Shown here in pieces: positions 41,160 to 48,947 of a stretch of DNA of 64,000 bases; position 1 is the stretch's first letter; every line of letters starts with the position of its first letter. Where the stretch lies: NCBI RefSeq assembly GCF_900142575.1, contig NZ_FRBI01000010.1, positions 62,001 to 126,000 on the forward strand, in the 5' to 3' direction. Under the pieces are notes generated by a model. It searched no databases. It was not told the DNA's origin and saw only the letters and a list, made by a program, of their open reading frames with translations. Source of the stretch: Actinacidiphila paucisporea (lineage in GTDB: Bacteria > Actinomycetota > Actinomycetes > Streptomycetales > Streptomycetaceae). Both the position numbers and the translations under genes were made by a program.

Positions 41160-41461
41160 GATCCGACCGGGCCCGGCTGGGCACCTGGGTCCGGGGTGCC
41201 GGGGCCGTTGATGGTGGCCCACCAGGGGAGCGGGGCGGCCTCCGGGGCCGGGCTCGGCAGGGGGTCCGGTGCGCCACCCCCCGGGGCGGCGGCACCGCTG
41301 AGCTGGCCGTACCCCGTGGAGCCGTCGCGGCAACGTGTCCGCACCGTTACCGGGCGAGCGGTTGACGAAACGTCACTGCAATCCTACGGTCCTTCACACG
41401 TAACTTTCGTAAAACTCACCGATCGGATCGGAGCCGCGCTCCCCGGCTCCCGGAGGAGCGT

Positions 41462-42772
41462 GTGCTGACAGTGCCGAGAATGAAACGTTTCGCCACCCTG
41501 CGGACGGCCGCCGCCGTGGCCGCGGTGACCGCACTCGCGCTCACCGCTTCCGCCTGCGGAAGCGGTTCCGGGGCGTCCGGGTCAGGGACGCTCACGGTGT
41601 GGTCGTTGCAGAACGACACGCTCAATCCGGTACAGCAGAGTTCCGTCGCGTCCTACAACGCGGCGCACCACGCGAAGGTCACGATGAAGACCTTCGTCAA
41701 CGACCCGTACAAGGCCAAGCTCCAGACCGGGCTCGGCGGCGCCGAAGCCCCCGACGTCTTCCTCAACTGGGGCGGCGGCAACCTCGCCGAATACGTCAAG
41801 GCCGGCAACGTCGCCGACCTCAGCACCCGGCTGGACTCCGGCTTCCGGAAGGAGTTCCTGCCCAGCGTGCTGGCCGGCGGCACCGTCGGCGGCAAGGTCT
41901 ACGGGGTCCCGATGGAAGGCGTGCAACCCGTCGCACTCTTCTACAACAAGACCGTCTTCGCCGCCGCCGGCATCAAGGAACCACCCGCCTCCTGGGCCCA
42001 GTTGCTCACCGACATCGACCGGCTCAAGGCCCGGCACATCACGCCGATCGCCCTGGCCGGCTCGCAGTCGTGGACCGAACTGATGTGGCTGGAATACCTC
42101 CTCGACCGGGTCGGCGGCCCCCGGGCCTTCGCCGCGATCGAGGCCGGCAAGGCCGGCGCGTGGCAGGACCCGGCCGTCGCGACCGCGCTGTCCATGATCC
42201 GCGACCTGGTCGACCGCGGCGCCTTCGGCAAGAAGTACAGCACCCTCGGCCAGGACTCCGGCGGCGCCAACGCGCTGCTGTCCAGCGGCAAGGCGGGCAT
42301 GGAACTCATGGGCTCCTGGGCCTACGCCGATCTCCTGACCACCGCCCCGGCCTTCGTCAAGGCCGGCAAGCTCGGCTGGACGACCTTCCCGACGGTGCCG
42401 GGTGGCAAGGGCGACCCCAGGAACGTGGTCGGCAACCCCTGTAACTACTTCTCCGTCACGGAGAGATCCGCCGACAAGAGCGGGGCCGTCGACTTCATCG
42501 AGAAAACGGTGGCGCAGCCGTCGTACATCGCCGACCTGCTGTCCATCGGCCACGTGCCGGCGATCGCCGGCATCAAGGGCCAGCTGATGGGCGGGGTCAA
42601 CCCCGAGTACACCGGCTTCATTTACGGGATGGTCGCGGACGCGCCGACGTTCACGCAGTCGTGGGACCAGGCGTTGGCACCGGATGTGTCGGCCGAGATG
42701 CTGACCGACCTGCAGAAGGCCTTCAACCGGCTGATGACGCCGAAGCAGTTCGTCCAGGCCATGGCCTCGTAA
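41462..42772 (+). CDS. Sugar-binding lipoprotein of an ABC transporter (orphan)
   Basis: A 436-aa solute-binding protein (SBP_bac_1 type). The lipobox is LTASACGSG, so the mature protein is tethered to the membrane. The body includes TLTVWSLQNDTLNPVQQSS, DVFLNWGGGNLAEYVKAGN, GVQPVALFYNKTVFAAAGIK and PASWAQLLTDIDRL. No permease or ATPase genes accompany it, unlike normal sugar ABC operons. GGAGGAG at 41452-41458 favours GTG 41462; ATG 41480 is possible. The palindrome gaaacgtttc overlaps the ATG region. Confidence 0.9.
   Translation: MLTVPRMKRFATLRTAAAVAAVTALALTASACGSGSGASGSGTLTVWSLQNDTLNPVQQSSVASYNAAHHAKVTMKTFVNDPYKAKLQTGLGGAEAPDVFLNWGGGNLAEYVKAGNVADLSTRLDSGFRKEFLPSVLAGGTVGGKVYGVPMEGVQPVALFYNKTVFAAAGIKEPPASWAQLLTDIDRLKARHITPIALAGSQSWTELMWLEYLLDRVGGPRAFAAIEAGKAGAWQDPAVATALSMIRDLVDRGAFGKKYSTLGQDSGGANALLSSGKAGMELMGSWAYADLLTTAPAFVKAGKLGWTTFPTVPGGKGDPRNVVGNPCNYFSVTERSADKSGAVDFIEKTVAQPSYIADLLSIGHVPAIAGIKGQLMGGVNPEYTGFIYGMVADAPTFTQSWDQALAPDVSAEMLTDLQKAFNRLMTPKQFVQAMAS
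41482..41491. promoter_or_regulatory. gaaacgtttc palindrome at the start of the sugar-binding gene
   Basis: A perfect 10-bp CG-centred palindrome inside the first codons (context tgaaacgtttcg), of LacI-type form. It could be an operator or chance within MKRF codons. Confidence 0.35.
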
Positions 42773-42914
42773 GGGCCTGGCCGTTGCGATGGCCCTGGGG
42801 CCAATTCCGGGTTAGGGGACCGGTTCCGAGCCGGACGCATTACGATCCCCCTTCCGGGCGGTAGCACATCGTGCGGGCCGCGTGACGGTCCGGAGCAGCG
42901 GGAGACGGGGTCGG

Positions 42915-44960
42915 ATGACGGACGCCAGGGCCAGGCTGCACGGCCGCGAGCGGGTGGTGGAGTACACCAGGGCGGCCCTGGTGCGCCGCGGGGTGCCGGA
43001 TCGGCCGCTGCCCATCGTGCTGCTCGCCGGGCCCCGCGGGTCCGGCGGGTCGGTGCTGCTGGACGCGCTGGGGGCGCAGTTCGCCGACGAGTGCCTGAGC
43101 GTGCGGCTCGACCTGCGCTCGGCGCAGGGCGTCGAGGACATCGTGCTCGCGGCGGTCCGCGGCCTGGGGCGGCGCATCGCGGGAATAAGGGCGATCGACT
43201 TCCCGCGTACCGCGATGCTGCTCAAGGCACTGAGCTTCGTGGACACCGGCGGCGGCCGTACCGCCTTCGAGACGTACCTGCGCGCCCGCGCGCAGGACGC
43301 GCAGGCGCAGTCGTCGCTCAACGACTGGGGGAACCGGGCCGCCGTGCTGCTCAGCCCGGAGCAGCGCGGCCTGGTGGAGGTGCTGACCGGCCTGCTGGGC
43401 GCGCTGCACTCGGCGGTGGGCAGGCACCGGGACGGCAGGGCGCTGCGCTGGCTGGCGGAACGCGGCGACGGCGGCCGGGAGTACGACTCGCTGTGGGAGC
43501 TCTACCGGCTGCACCACGCCCAGGACGCGCCGACCGGCACCCCGCGGGTGGTGGCGCGCACCCTGTGCGCGGCGCTGCTGGCGGACTTACGGGCCGACTT
43601 CAACGACTCCTGGCCGCGCATGCAACGCCCGCGCAACTGCCTGCTGTTACTGGACAACGCGGGTGGCAGGACCGCCGACCTCTTCCTCGAACTGCTCGCC
43701 GAAGGACGCCGGGAGTCCGCCGCGGCCGGCGAACGCCCCGACCCCGCCGTGGTGGTGGCCGTCCAGCGGGGCCGGGTTCGGCCCGAGGCGGACCGGTTGC
43801 TCGACCCGACGGACGAGCGCCTGGAGTTCGGCATACGCCACCCCTTCGCGCCCGGCGGCGACGGGCACCCGGTGTGGTGGTATCCGGTGGCGCTGGCCGA
43901 CCTCAACGGCGAGCAGGTGCTGGGCCTGTGCGCGAGCAGCGTGCTGGGGCGGCACAACCGCGACGCGGACTTCCTCTACGAACTGACCGGCGGCCACCCG
44001 GAGTCCACCGACCGGCTCGCCTATCTGCTGGCCCGCTTCGGCCGCACTCCCCCGCGCGACCCGCGACGCCCGCCCGCGGAGGCGCCGGAGCCCTTCGACC
44101 CGCGGCAGCTGCTGAGCGGGCGGCTCACCTCCGACCACGCCCTGCCCGACCACTGGCCGGCGCCCGCCACGGCCGACTCCACCGTCGAGGACTACCTGCT
44201 GCGGCGGGCCCTCGCCGACCACCTCACCGCGGGCCCCGACGGCAGGCTCGCGCCCGGCGACAACGCCCCGCTCAACGCGATGGCGGTCCTGGCCGCGACA
44301 CCCGGCCTGCGCCGCGGCGCCTGCAACGCGGCGCTGCACTACCTGGGGTGGGACGGCGTCGACGCGGACTCCGCGCAACTGCGGCTGACCGCCTCGATGT
44401 GGCTGGACGAGACCCCGGAGGGCGACGCGACCCGGCTGCACCCGCTGGTCGCCCTGCTGCTGCGCCGCTGGCTGGCCCGTGCCCCCGACACCTGGCGGGC
44501 GGTGCACACCGGTTACGCGACGCACTATTCGAGCCGCGCGGACGCGCCGCTGCGGTACCACCACACGCTGGCGCAGGTGGAGTCGACCCGGCGGGAACCG
44601 CTGACCACGGTGGTCGGCCACCTGGACGAGGAGTACGAGCGCAGCGCGACCTCGCAGGACTGGCTGCGCGTACTCGACCAGGTCACCGCGGCGCCCAACC
44701 GGCTGAGCACGCCGCTCGACCCGCGCACCTTCGTCACCTCGCTGGCGGGCCCGGCCGAAGCGCGCAACCGGCGCCGGACCATCACCCGCCTGACGGTGGC
44801 CCGCTGGCTGCACGCCGACCGCTGCTTCGACCCGTCGCACCAGCTGGCCCACACCGTCGCCACCGAGTACGAGCACCTGGCGGAGATCACCGAGGACAAC
44901 GAACTGCTCTATCGGCAGGCGGGGTTGTTCCGCCGTATCGAGAACAACTGGAAGGACTGA
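42915..44960 (+). CDS. STAND-like NTPase with degenerate P-loop
   Basis: A 681-aa protein. An N-terminal P-loop-like segment PIVLLAGPRGSGGSVLLDAL (GPRGSGGS at residues 39-46) has Gly in place of the invariant Lys; a Walker-B-like RNCLLLLDNAGG is near 240-252. Helical regions follow, e.g. VRLDLRSAQGVEDIVLAAVRG and TLAQVESTRREPLTTVVGHL. No membrane helices or effector nuclease are visible. ATG 42915 has GGAG and GGGG just ahead; GTG 42882 is possible. The stop falls in the first copy of a 92-bp tandem element; the next gene encodes a tethered binding protein. Family: actinobacterial ATP-binding proteins without known function. Confidence 0.7.
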   Translation: MTDARARLHGRERVVEYTRAALVRRGVPDRPLPIVLLAGPRGSGGSVLLDALGAQFADECLSVRLDLRSAQGVEDIVLAAVRGLGRRIAGIRAIDFPRTAMLLKALSFVDTGGGRTAFETYLRARAQDAQAQSSLNDWGNRAAVLLSPEQRGLVEVLTGLLGALHSAVGRHRDGRALRWLAERGDGGREYDSLWELYRLHHAQDAPTGTPRVVARTLCAALLADLRADFNDSWPRMQRPRNCLLLLDNAGGRTADLFLELLAEGRRESAAAGERPDPAVVVAVQRGRVRPEADRLLDPTDERLEFGIRHPFAPGGDGHPVWWYPVALADLNGEQVLGLCASSVLGRHNRDADFLYELTGGHPESTDRLAYLLARFGRTPPRDPRRPPAEAPEPFDPRQLLSGRLTSDHALPDHWPAPATADSTVEDYLLRRALADHLTAGPDGRLAPGDNAPLNAMAVLAATPGLRRGACNAALHYLGWDGVDADSAQLRLTASMWLDETPEGDATRLHPLVALLLRRWLARAPDTWRAVHTGYATHYSSRADAPLRYHHTLAQVESTRREPLTTVVGHLDEEYERSATSQDWLRVLDQVTAAPNRLSTPLDPRTFVTSLAGPAEARNRRRTITRLTVARWLHADRCFDPSHQLAHTVATEYEHLAEITEDNELLYRQAGLFRRIENNWKD

Positions 44961-45146
44961 CGACCGAGCTCCCGTCGTGGCCGGCCGAGGCACGAGGCCG
45001 TCCGCAAAGGGAGCGAGGAGGAAAGTCCGCCCCAACAGGAAAGCAGGACTGACGACCGAGCTCCCGTCGTGGCCGGCCGAGGCACGAGGCCGTCCGCAAA
45101 GGGAGCAAGGAGGAAAGTCCGCCCCAACAGGAAAGCAGGACTGACG
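44953..45146 (+). repeat. Near-perfect tandem 92-bp element with nested stems and RNase P-like core
   Basis: Two 92-base copies (44953-45044, 45045-45136) differ at one base (G45015 vs A45107), followed by a 10-base third start aggactgacg (45137-45146). Each copy can form nested stems: ggact with agtcc (44954-44958/45024-45028), gctccc with gggagc (44968-44973/45009-45014), and an inner cgtg/cacg hairpin. The segment gaggaggaaagtccg contains gaggaaagtcc, like conserved region I of bacterial RNase P RNA, and aacaggaaagcagg resembles its aacagagagcaaa segment. The later partner ccggcuuau-type sequence is absent, so it is not a full RNase P. The copies separate stop and start of two operon genes. 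Confidence 0.85.
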
Positions 45147-46726
45147 TGCATCTCCTCGCCTCCGTTCGCGGGTATGTGGCGCGCCTCCCGGTCGGCGCCA
45201 GGAGGCTGCTGGCTGCGGCCTGCGTGCTGGCGCTGGCCGCCGTCGCCTACGGCGTCTACGTGCCGGTCGACCACCTGCTGAACAAGCCGTGCATGCGCAA
45301 GGGCGCGACCACCGTCACCCACCAGGGCGCGAACGGCGAGTGCGTGGGCATCACCGACGGCAGCTACGCCTTCCACCCCTCGCTGCAGGGCGCCGAGGAC
45401 AAGATTCGGGAGGAGAACCGCAAGATCGTCGCGGACCACCCGAAGAACTACGTGAGCGTGGTGATGCTGCTGCCGATCTCCGCCGACACGGGCAGCATCC
45501 TGTCGATGCCGAACGCGCTGGAGCAGATCGAGGGCGCCTTCACGGCGCAGTATTACGCCAACCGCAACAACGTCGCAGGCATCTCCCCCTACGTCCAGTT
45601 GCTGATCGGCAGCGACGGCTACCAGGCCAACGCCTGGCAGGCGGCGGTCTCCACGATCGAGAACGACCACGGCCGGCACATCGCGGCCGTGACCGGTTTC
45701 GGCCTGAGCCTGGCCGGCACGGAGAGCGCGATACGCGACCTGACCACGCACAGCATCCCCGCTTTTGGCGCGACCCTCACCTCGGACAACTACGACAACA
45801 TCAAGGGCTTCGTCCGGGTCTCGCCCAGCAACGTGGACAACATGGCCGCGGCCCTCTCCTACGTCGAGTCCGACTACCAGCGGGCGGTGCTGGTCGAGGA
45901 CGGCAACGCCGGTGACTCGTACGACGTCACGCTCGTCAGCGGCTTCAAGAAGTTCTCCGACACACCAGGCCACCGGATCGTCGGCGTGGAGCCGTACGAC
46001 ACCACCGAGCGCGACCGGGACGGGCAGTCCGCGGAGGAGCGCAAGCGGCACCAGGCCGAAGTGGCCACCAGGATCAGCCAGATGACGACCAACATCTGCG
46101 CCGCCCAGCAGCCGCGGCCCGCGGTGGTGCTCTTCGCCGGCCGCGGGCAGGACCTGGGGGTGCTGGTGCACGCCTTCTCCAACACCTGCCTGGACAGGCA
46201 GATCCGCATCGTCAGCGGTGACGACGTCACGAACCTGCCCGACAGCCCGCAACTGCGGGCGGACCTGCGCGGCCATGTCACCGTCGACTACGCGGGCGTG
46301 GCCCACCCCGGCGAGTGGGCACCGTCAGCCGCGGCCGACAAGGTCCACGCGCAAGCCGTGAAGAACGGCTCCCAGGCTTTCCTGACCTTCAACTCGTACT
46401 TCCAGAAGCGCTTCCCCGGCGGCTACCTCGGCGACGGCAACGCGATGATGGCCCACGACGCGGTGCTCACCGCCACCGCGGCGATCCGCCTCACCGAGCA
46501 GGAGCAGCCGCAGCCGGACGCGGTCCTCAACGAACTGGGCGCCCTCCAGGGCGCGCACATGGTGCTGGGCGCCAGCGGTCCCATCAAGTTCACCGCCAAT
46601 TACCAGACCAGCCACACGGGCAGCAATCCGGTCGACAAGCCGATTCCGATCATCCGCCTCACCCCGCAGGGCAACCCCCGCGTCCTGACGGTGAAATGGT
46701 CCGGCCAGGCCCCGCCGGTGAGCTGA
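45146..46726 (+). CDS. Membrane-tethered type-1 periplasmic-binding protein
   Basis: A 526-aa protein with one N-terminal helix (residues 18-42, LLAAACVLALAAVAYGVYVP) and no lipobox, so it is anchored in the membrane with the rest outside. The body is a LivJ/Leu-Ile-Val-binding-protein fold: SVVMLLPISADTGSILSMPN, AAVTGFGLSLAGTESAIRDL, YVESDYQRAVLVEDGNAGDS, VVLFAGRGQDLGVLV. Two conserved Cys (CLDRQ, CAAQQ) may form a disulfide. GTG 45146 is the last base of the repeated stretch. No permease is nearby, so it probably senses a ligand rather than delivers one. Confidence 0.8.
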   Translation: MHLLASVRGYVARLPVGARRLLAAACVLALAAVAYGVYVPVDHLLNKPCMRKGATTVTHQGANGECVGITDGSYAFHPSLQGAEDKIREENRKIVADHPKNYVSVVMLLPISADTGSILSMPNALEQIEGAFTAQYYANRNNVAGISPYVQLLIGSDGYQANAWQAAVSTIENDHGRHIAAVTGFGLSLAGTESAIRDLTTHSIPAFGATLTSDNYDNIKGFVRVSPSNVDNMAAALSYVESDYQRAVLVEDGNAGDSYDVTLVSGFKKFSDTPGHRIVGVEPYDTTERDRDGQSAEERKRHQAEVATRISQMTTNICAAQQPRPAVVLFAGRGQDLGVLVHAFSNTCLDRQIRIVSGDDVTNLPDSPQLRADLRGHVTVDYAGVAHPGEWAPSAAADKVHAQAVKNGSQAFLTFNSYFQKRFPGGYLGDGNAMMAHDAVLTATAAIRLTEQEQPQPDAVLNELGALQGAHMVLGASGPIKFTANYQTSHTGSNPVDKPIPIIRLTPQGNPRVLTVKWSGQAPPVS

Positions 46727-46776
46727 CCGATAAGGTACGGACGAGAGCACGGCCACGGTCCTGAGGGGGAGCGACG

Positions 46777-48945
46777 GTGCACGTGAGCACGCGCATATCG
46801 GCTGGTGACGGCCCGGTGGCATCGTCCACGCTGACGTCGGCGGTGGTGCACTCCTCGGGTGCGGTCTGCACCCGGCTGGCCCGCTTCGACCTGCCCCCCA
46901 GCGGCGGCGACACGGTGACCGTGCGCGTCACCGGGCTGCCGCCGACCCTTTACGAGGAGTCGCTGCGCGGCCGGGTCGTGAGCGGGCCGGACGGCGGGGA
47001 CGGGGCGGTCGGACCGCGGGTCACCGACATCCGCGTCGAGTTTGGTGCGACGCTGCGCCGCGGTGACGAACTGCCGCGGCTGCGGCTGGACCTGGAGGAC
47101 GCCGAGGACCGGCAGTCGCGGCTGCGGGACCGCAGGGAGCGGCTCGCCGCCGAGGTCGCGGAGGTCGCCGCCCTGCGCGCCGAACCCCCCACCCCGCGCC
47201 GCGGCGACCCGCCCCGCTGGGCGCCGGTCGAGTCGATCCTCGCGCTGGCCGGCTTCGTCGACTCCCGTCTGGCGGCCCTCCACCGCCGCCTGCGTGACGT
47301 CGAGGAGGAACTCGCCCGGGCCGACCACGAGTCGGACGTCCTGCGCCACCGCCTGGCGGAGGCGTCCAGCGCGGTCGACACGGGGCGCGCGGCGCCGACG
47401 GCGACGGCGCTGGTGACCCTCGCGACGGGCCGGACGCCCGGCAGCGGCCCCGCGCCCGACGACGGCAAGGACGGTCCGGGCGACGTCCTGGCGTCCGCCG
47501 GCCCCGAGGAACCCGACGTCATCGAGCTTGAGGTGGAATACCACGTCCCCGGGGCCACCTGGGCGCCGGTCTACCAGCTGCGGCTCGACGGTCGCAGCGG
47601 GGCCGGGACGCTGGTGCTGCGGGCCTGCGTGGCGCAGCGCAGCGGGGAGGACTGGGCCGGGGTGCGGCTCGGGCTGTCCACCGCGGATCTGCTGCGGCGG
47701 GCCGACCTGCCCGACTTGCGGTCGCTGCGGATCGGGCGGCGGCAGGAGGCGCCCGCCGACCTCAGCTGGCGCGAGCCGCCCGCCGGGCTCGCCGACCTCT
47801 TCACCGGCTACGACGCCGCCGTCGCGCCCAGGACCTCCGGCCTGCCCCTGCCGCCGCCGTCCGCGCACGCCCCCTCCCTCCCGGCGATGCTCGGCGGCTT
47901 CGGAGCCGCCGCCGACGCCTTCGCCCCCGCCGCGGCCCAGCCCTTGGCACCGGTCGCTTCCGCCGCACCCATGGCCCGCTCGCGCGGGACCATGGCGCGT
48001 AAGGCCCTCGCGGCGGTCGCGCCCGGGGGCGCGCCGACCGGCTGGGCGGAGGCGGTGGAGTCGGCCGACGAAGCGGGTACGGCGGGCGCCGCTCCCCTGG
48101 CACCCGGCGCCGACCTGCTGGACTACGCCCGGCTGACCCTCGCCGGGCCCGACGCGGGCGAGGAGCGCGGCACGCTGCGGCCCGCCTCCCGGGCCGCGCA
48201 CCCGGTCGCCGCCGAATACCGGCGGCGGGCCGCGACGGTCTCCGCGCTCGCCCGCCCCGCGCACGCCGTGGACGTACGGAAATCCGCCGGGTCCTTCGAC
48301 TACCGCTTCGACACCGCCGCCCCGGTGGACGTCGCCGCGGACGGCCGCTGGCACACCGTGCCGGTCAGCGAGGTGCCGGTGGCGACCGAGTTCGAGTACG
48401 TGTGCGTGCCCGCCGTCGACCCGGCGGTCTTCGGCACCGTGCTGGTGACCAACACCTCGCCGCACGCGCTGCTGGCCGGTCCGGTGGACGTCATGGTCGA
48501 CGGCGACTTCGTGCTCACCGCCCCGCTGCCGACGCTGGCCGCCGGGCAGCGGCAGTCGGTCGGCGTGGGCGTCGCGGAGAGCGTACGGGTCGCGCGGCGG
48601 GCGCACATGCGCGAGTCGACGGCCGGGCTGCGCGGCGGTACGACGGTGCTGGACCACACCGTGGAGATCGACGTCGCCAACCGGCTCCCTTACCCGGTCG
48701 TCGTCCAGGTGCGCGAGCGCGTGCCGGTGTCCACGGACAAGGACGTGCGTATCGAGGAGCACAAGGCGCGTCCGCCGTGGGCCGCGGCGGAGCGGCCGGT
48801 CGACGGGCAGGAGGACGACTACGTGCGCGGGGTGCGCAGCTGGCGCGTGGCGCTGGAGCCGGGCAGCACCGCGACCCTCAGCGGGGGCTACGAGATCCGG
48901 GTGCCCGCGGGCAAGGCCGTCGTCGGCGGCAACAGGAGGAACTGA
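46777..48945 (+). CDS. MuiA-type DUF4139 protein, first of a pair
   Basis: A 722-aa protein with the mucoidy-inhibitor MuiA layout: N-terminal DUF4140-like beta region (STLTSAVVHSSGAVCTRLAR), a coiled coil (about residues 100-200), and the DUF4139 beta domain (VIELEVEYHVPGATWAPVYQ, GEDWAGVRLGLSTADLL, DHTVEIDVANRLPYPVVVQV). A Pro/Ala-rich linker of about 100 residues interrupts DUF4139, unlike the second copy. No signal peptide. GGGGGAG precedes GTG 46777. The family is of unknown function, named for effects on exopolysaccharide. It precedes its paralogue by two bases. Confidence 0.85.
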   Translation: MHVSTRISAGDGPVASSTLTSAVVHSSGAVCTRLARFDLPPSGGDTVTVRVTGLPPTLYEESLRGRVVSGPDGGDGAVGPRVTDIRVEFGATLRRGDELPRLRLDLEDAEDRQSRLRDRRERLAAEVAEVAALRAEPPTPRRGDPPRWAPVESILALAGFVDSRLAALHRRLRDVEEELARADHESDVLRHRLAEASSAVDTGRAAPTATALVTLATGRTPGSGPAPDDGKDGPGDVLASAGPEEPDVIELEVEYHVPGATWAPVYQLRLDGRSGAGTLVLRACVAQRSGEDWAGVRLGLSTADLLRRADLPDLRSLRIGRRQEAPADLSWREPPAGLADLFTGYDAAVAPRTSGLPLPPPSAHAPSLPAMLGGFGAAADAFAPAAAQPLAPVASAAPMARSRGTMARKALAAVAPGGAPTGWAEAVESADEAGTAGAAPLAPGADLLDYARLTLAGPDAGEERGTLRPASRAAHPVAAEYRRRAATVSALARPAHAVDVRKSAGSFDYRFDTAAPVDVAADGRWHTVPVSEVPVATEFEYVCVPAVDPAVFGTVLVTNTSPHALLAGPVDVMVDGDFVLTAPLPTLAAGQRQSVGVGVAESVRVARRAHMRESTAGLRGGTTVLDHTVEIDVANRLPYPVVVQVRERVPVSTDKDVRIEEHKARPPWAAAERPVDGQEDDYVRGVRSWRVALEPGSTATLSGGYEIRVPAGKAVVGGNRRN

Positions 48946-48947
48946 CC

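Noticed and set aside
44953..45146. Complete RNase P RNA gene
   Set aside because: Only about 92 bases per copy and the conserved ccggcuuau-type partner region is missing.
44909..46306. Minus-strand frame across the 92-bp repeats and binding-protein gene
   Set aside because: Opposite strand of a gene with clear binding-protein motifs; apparent peptide repeats only mirror the DNA repeat.
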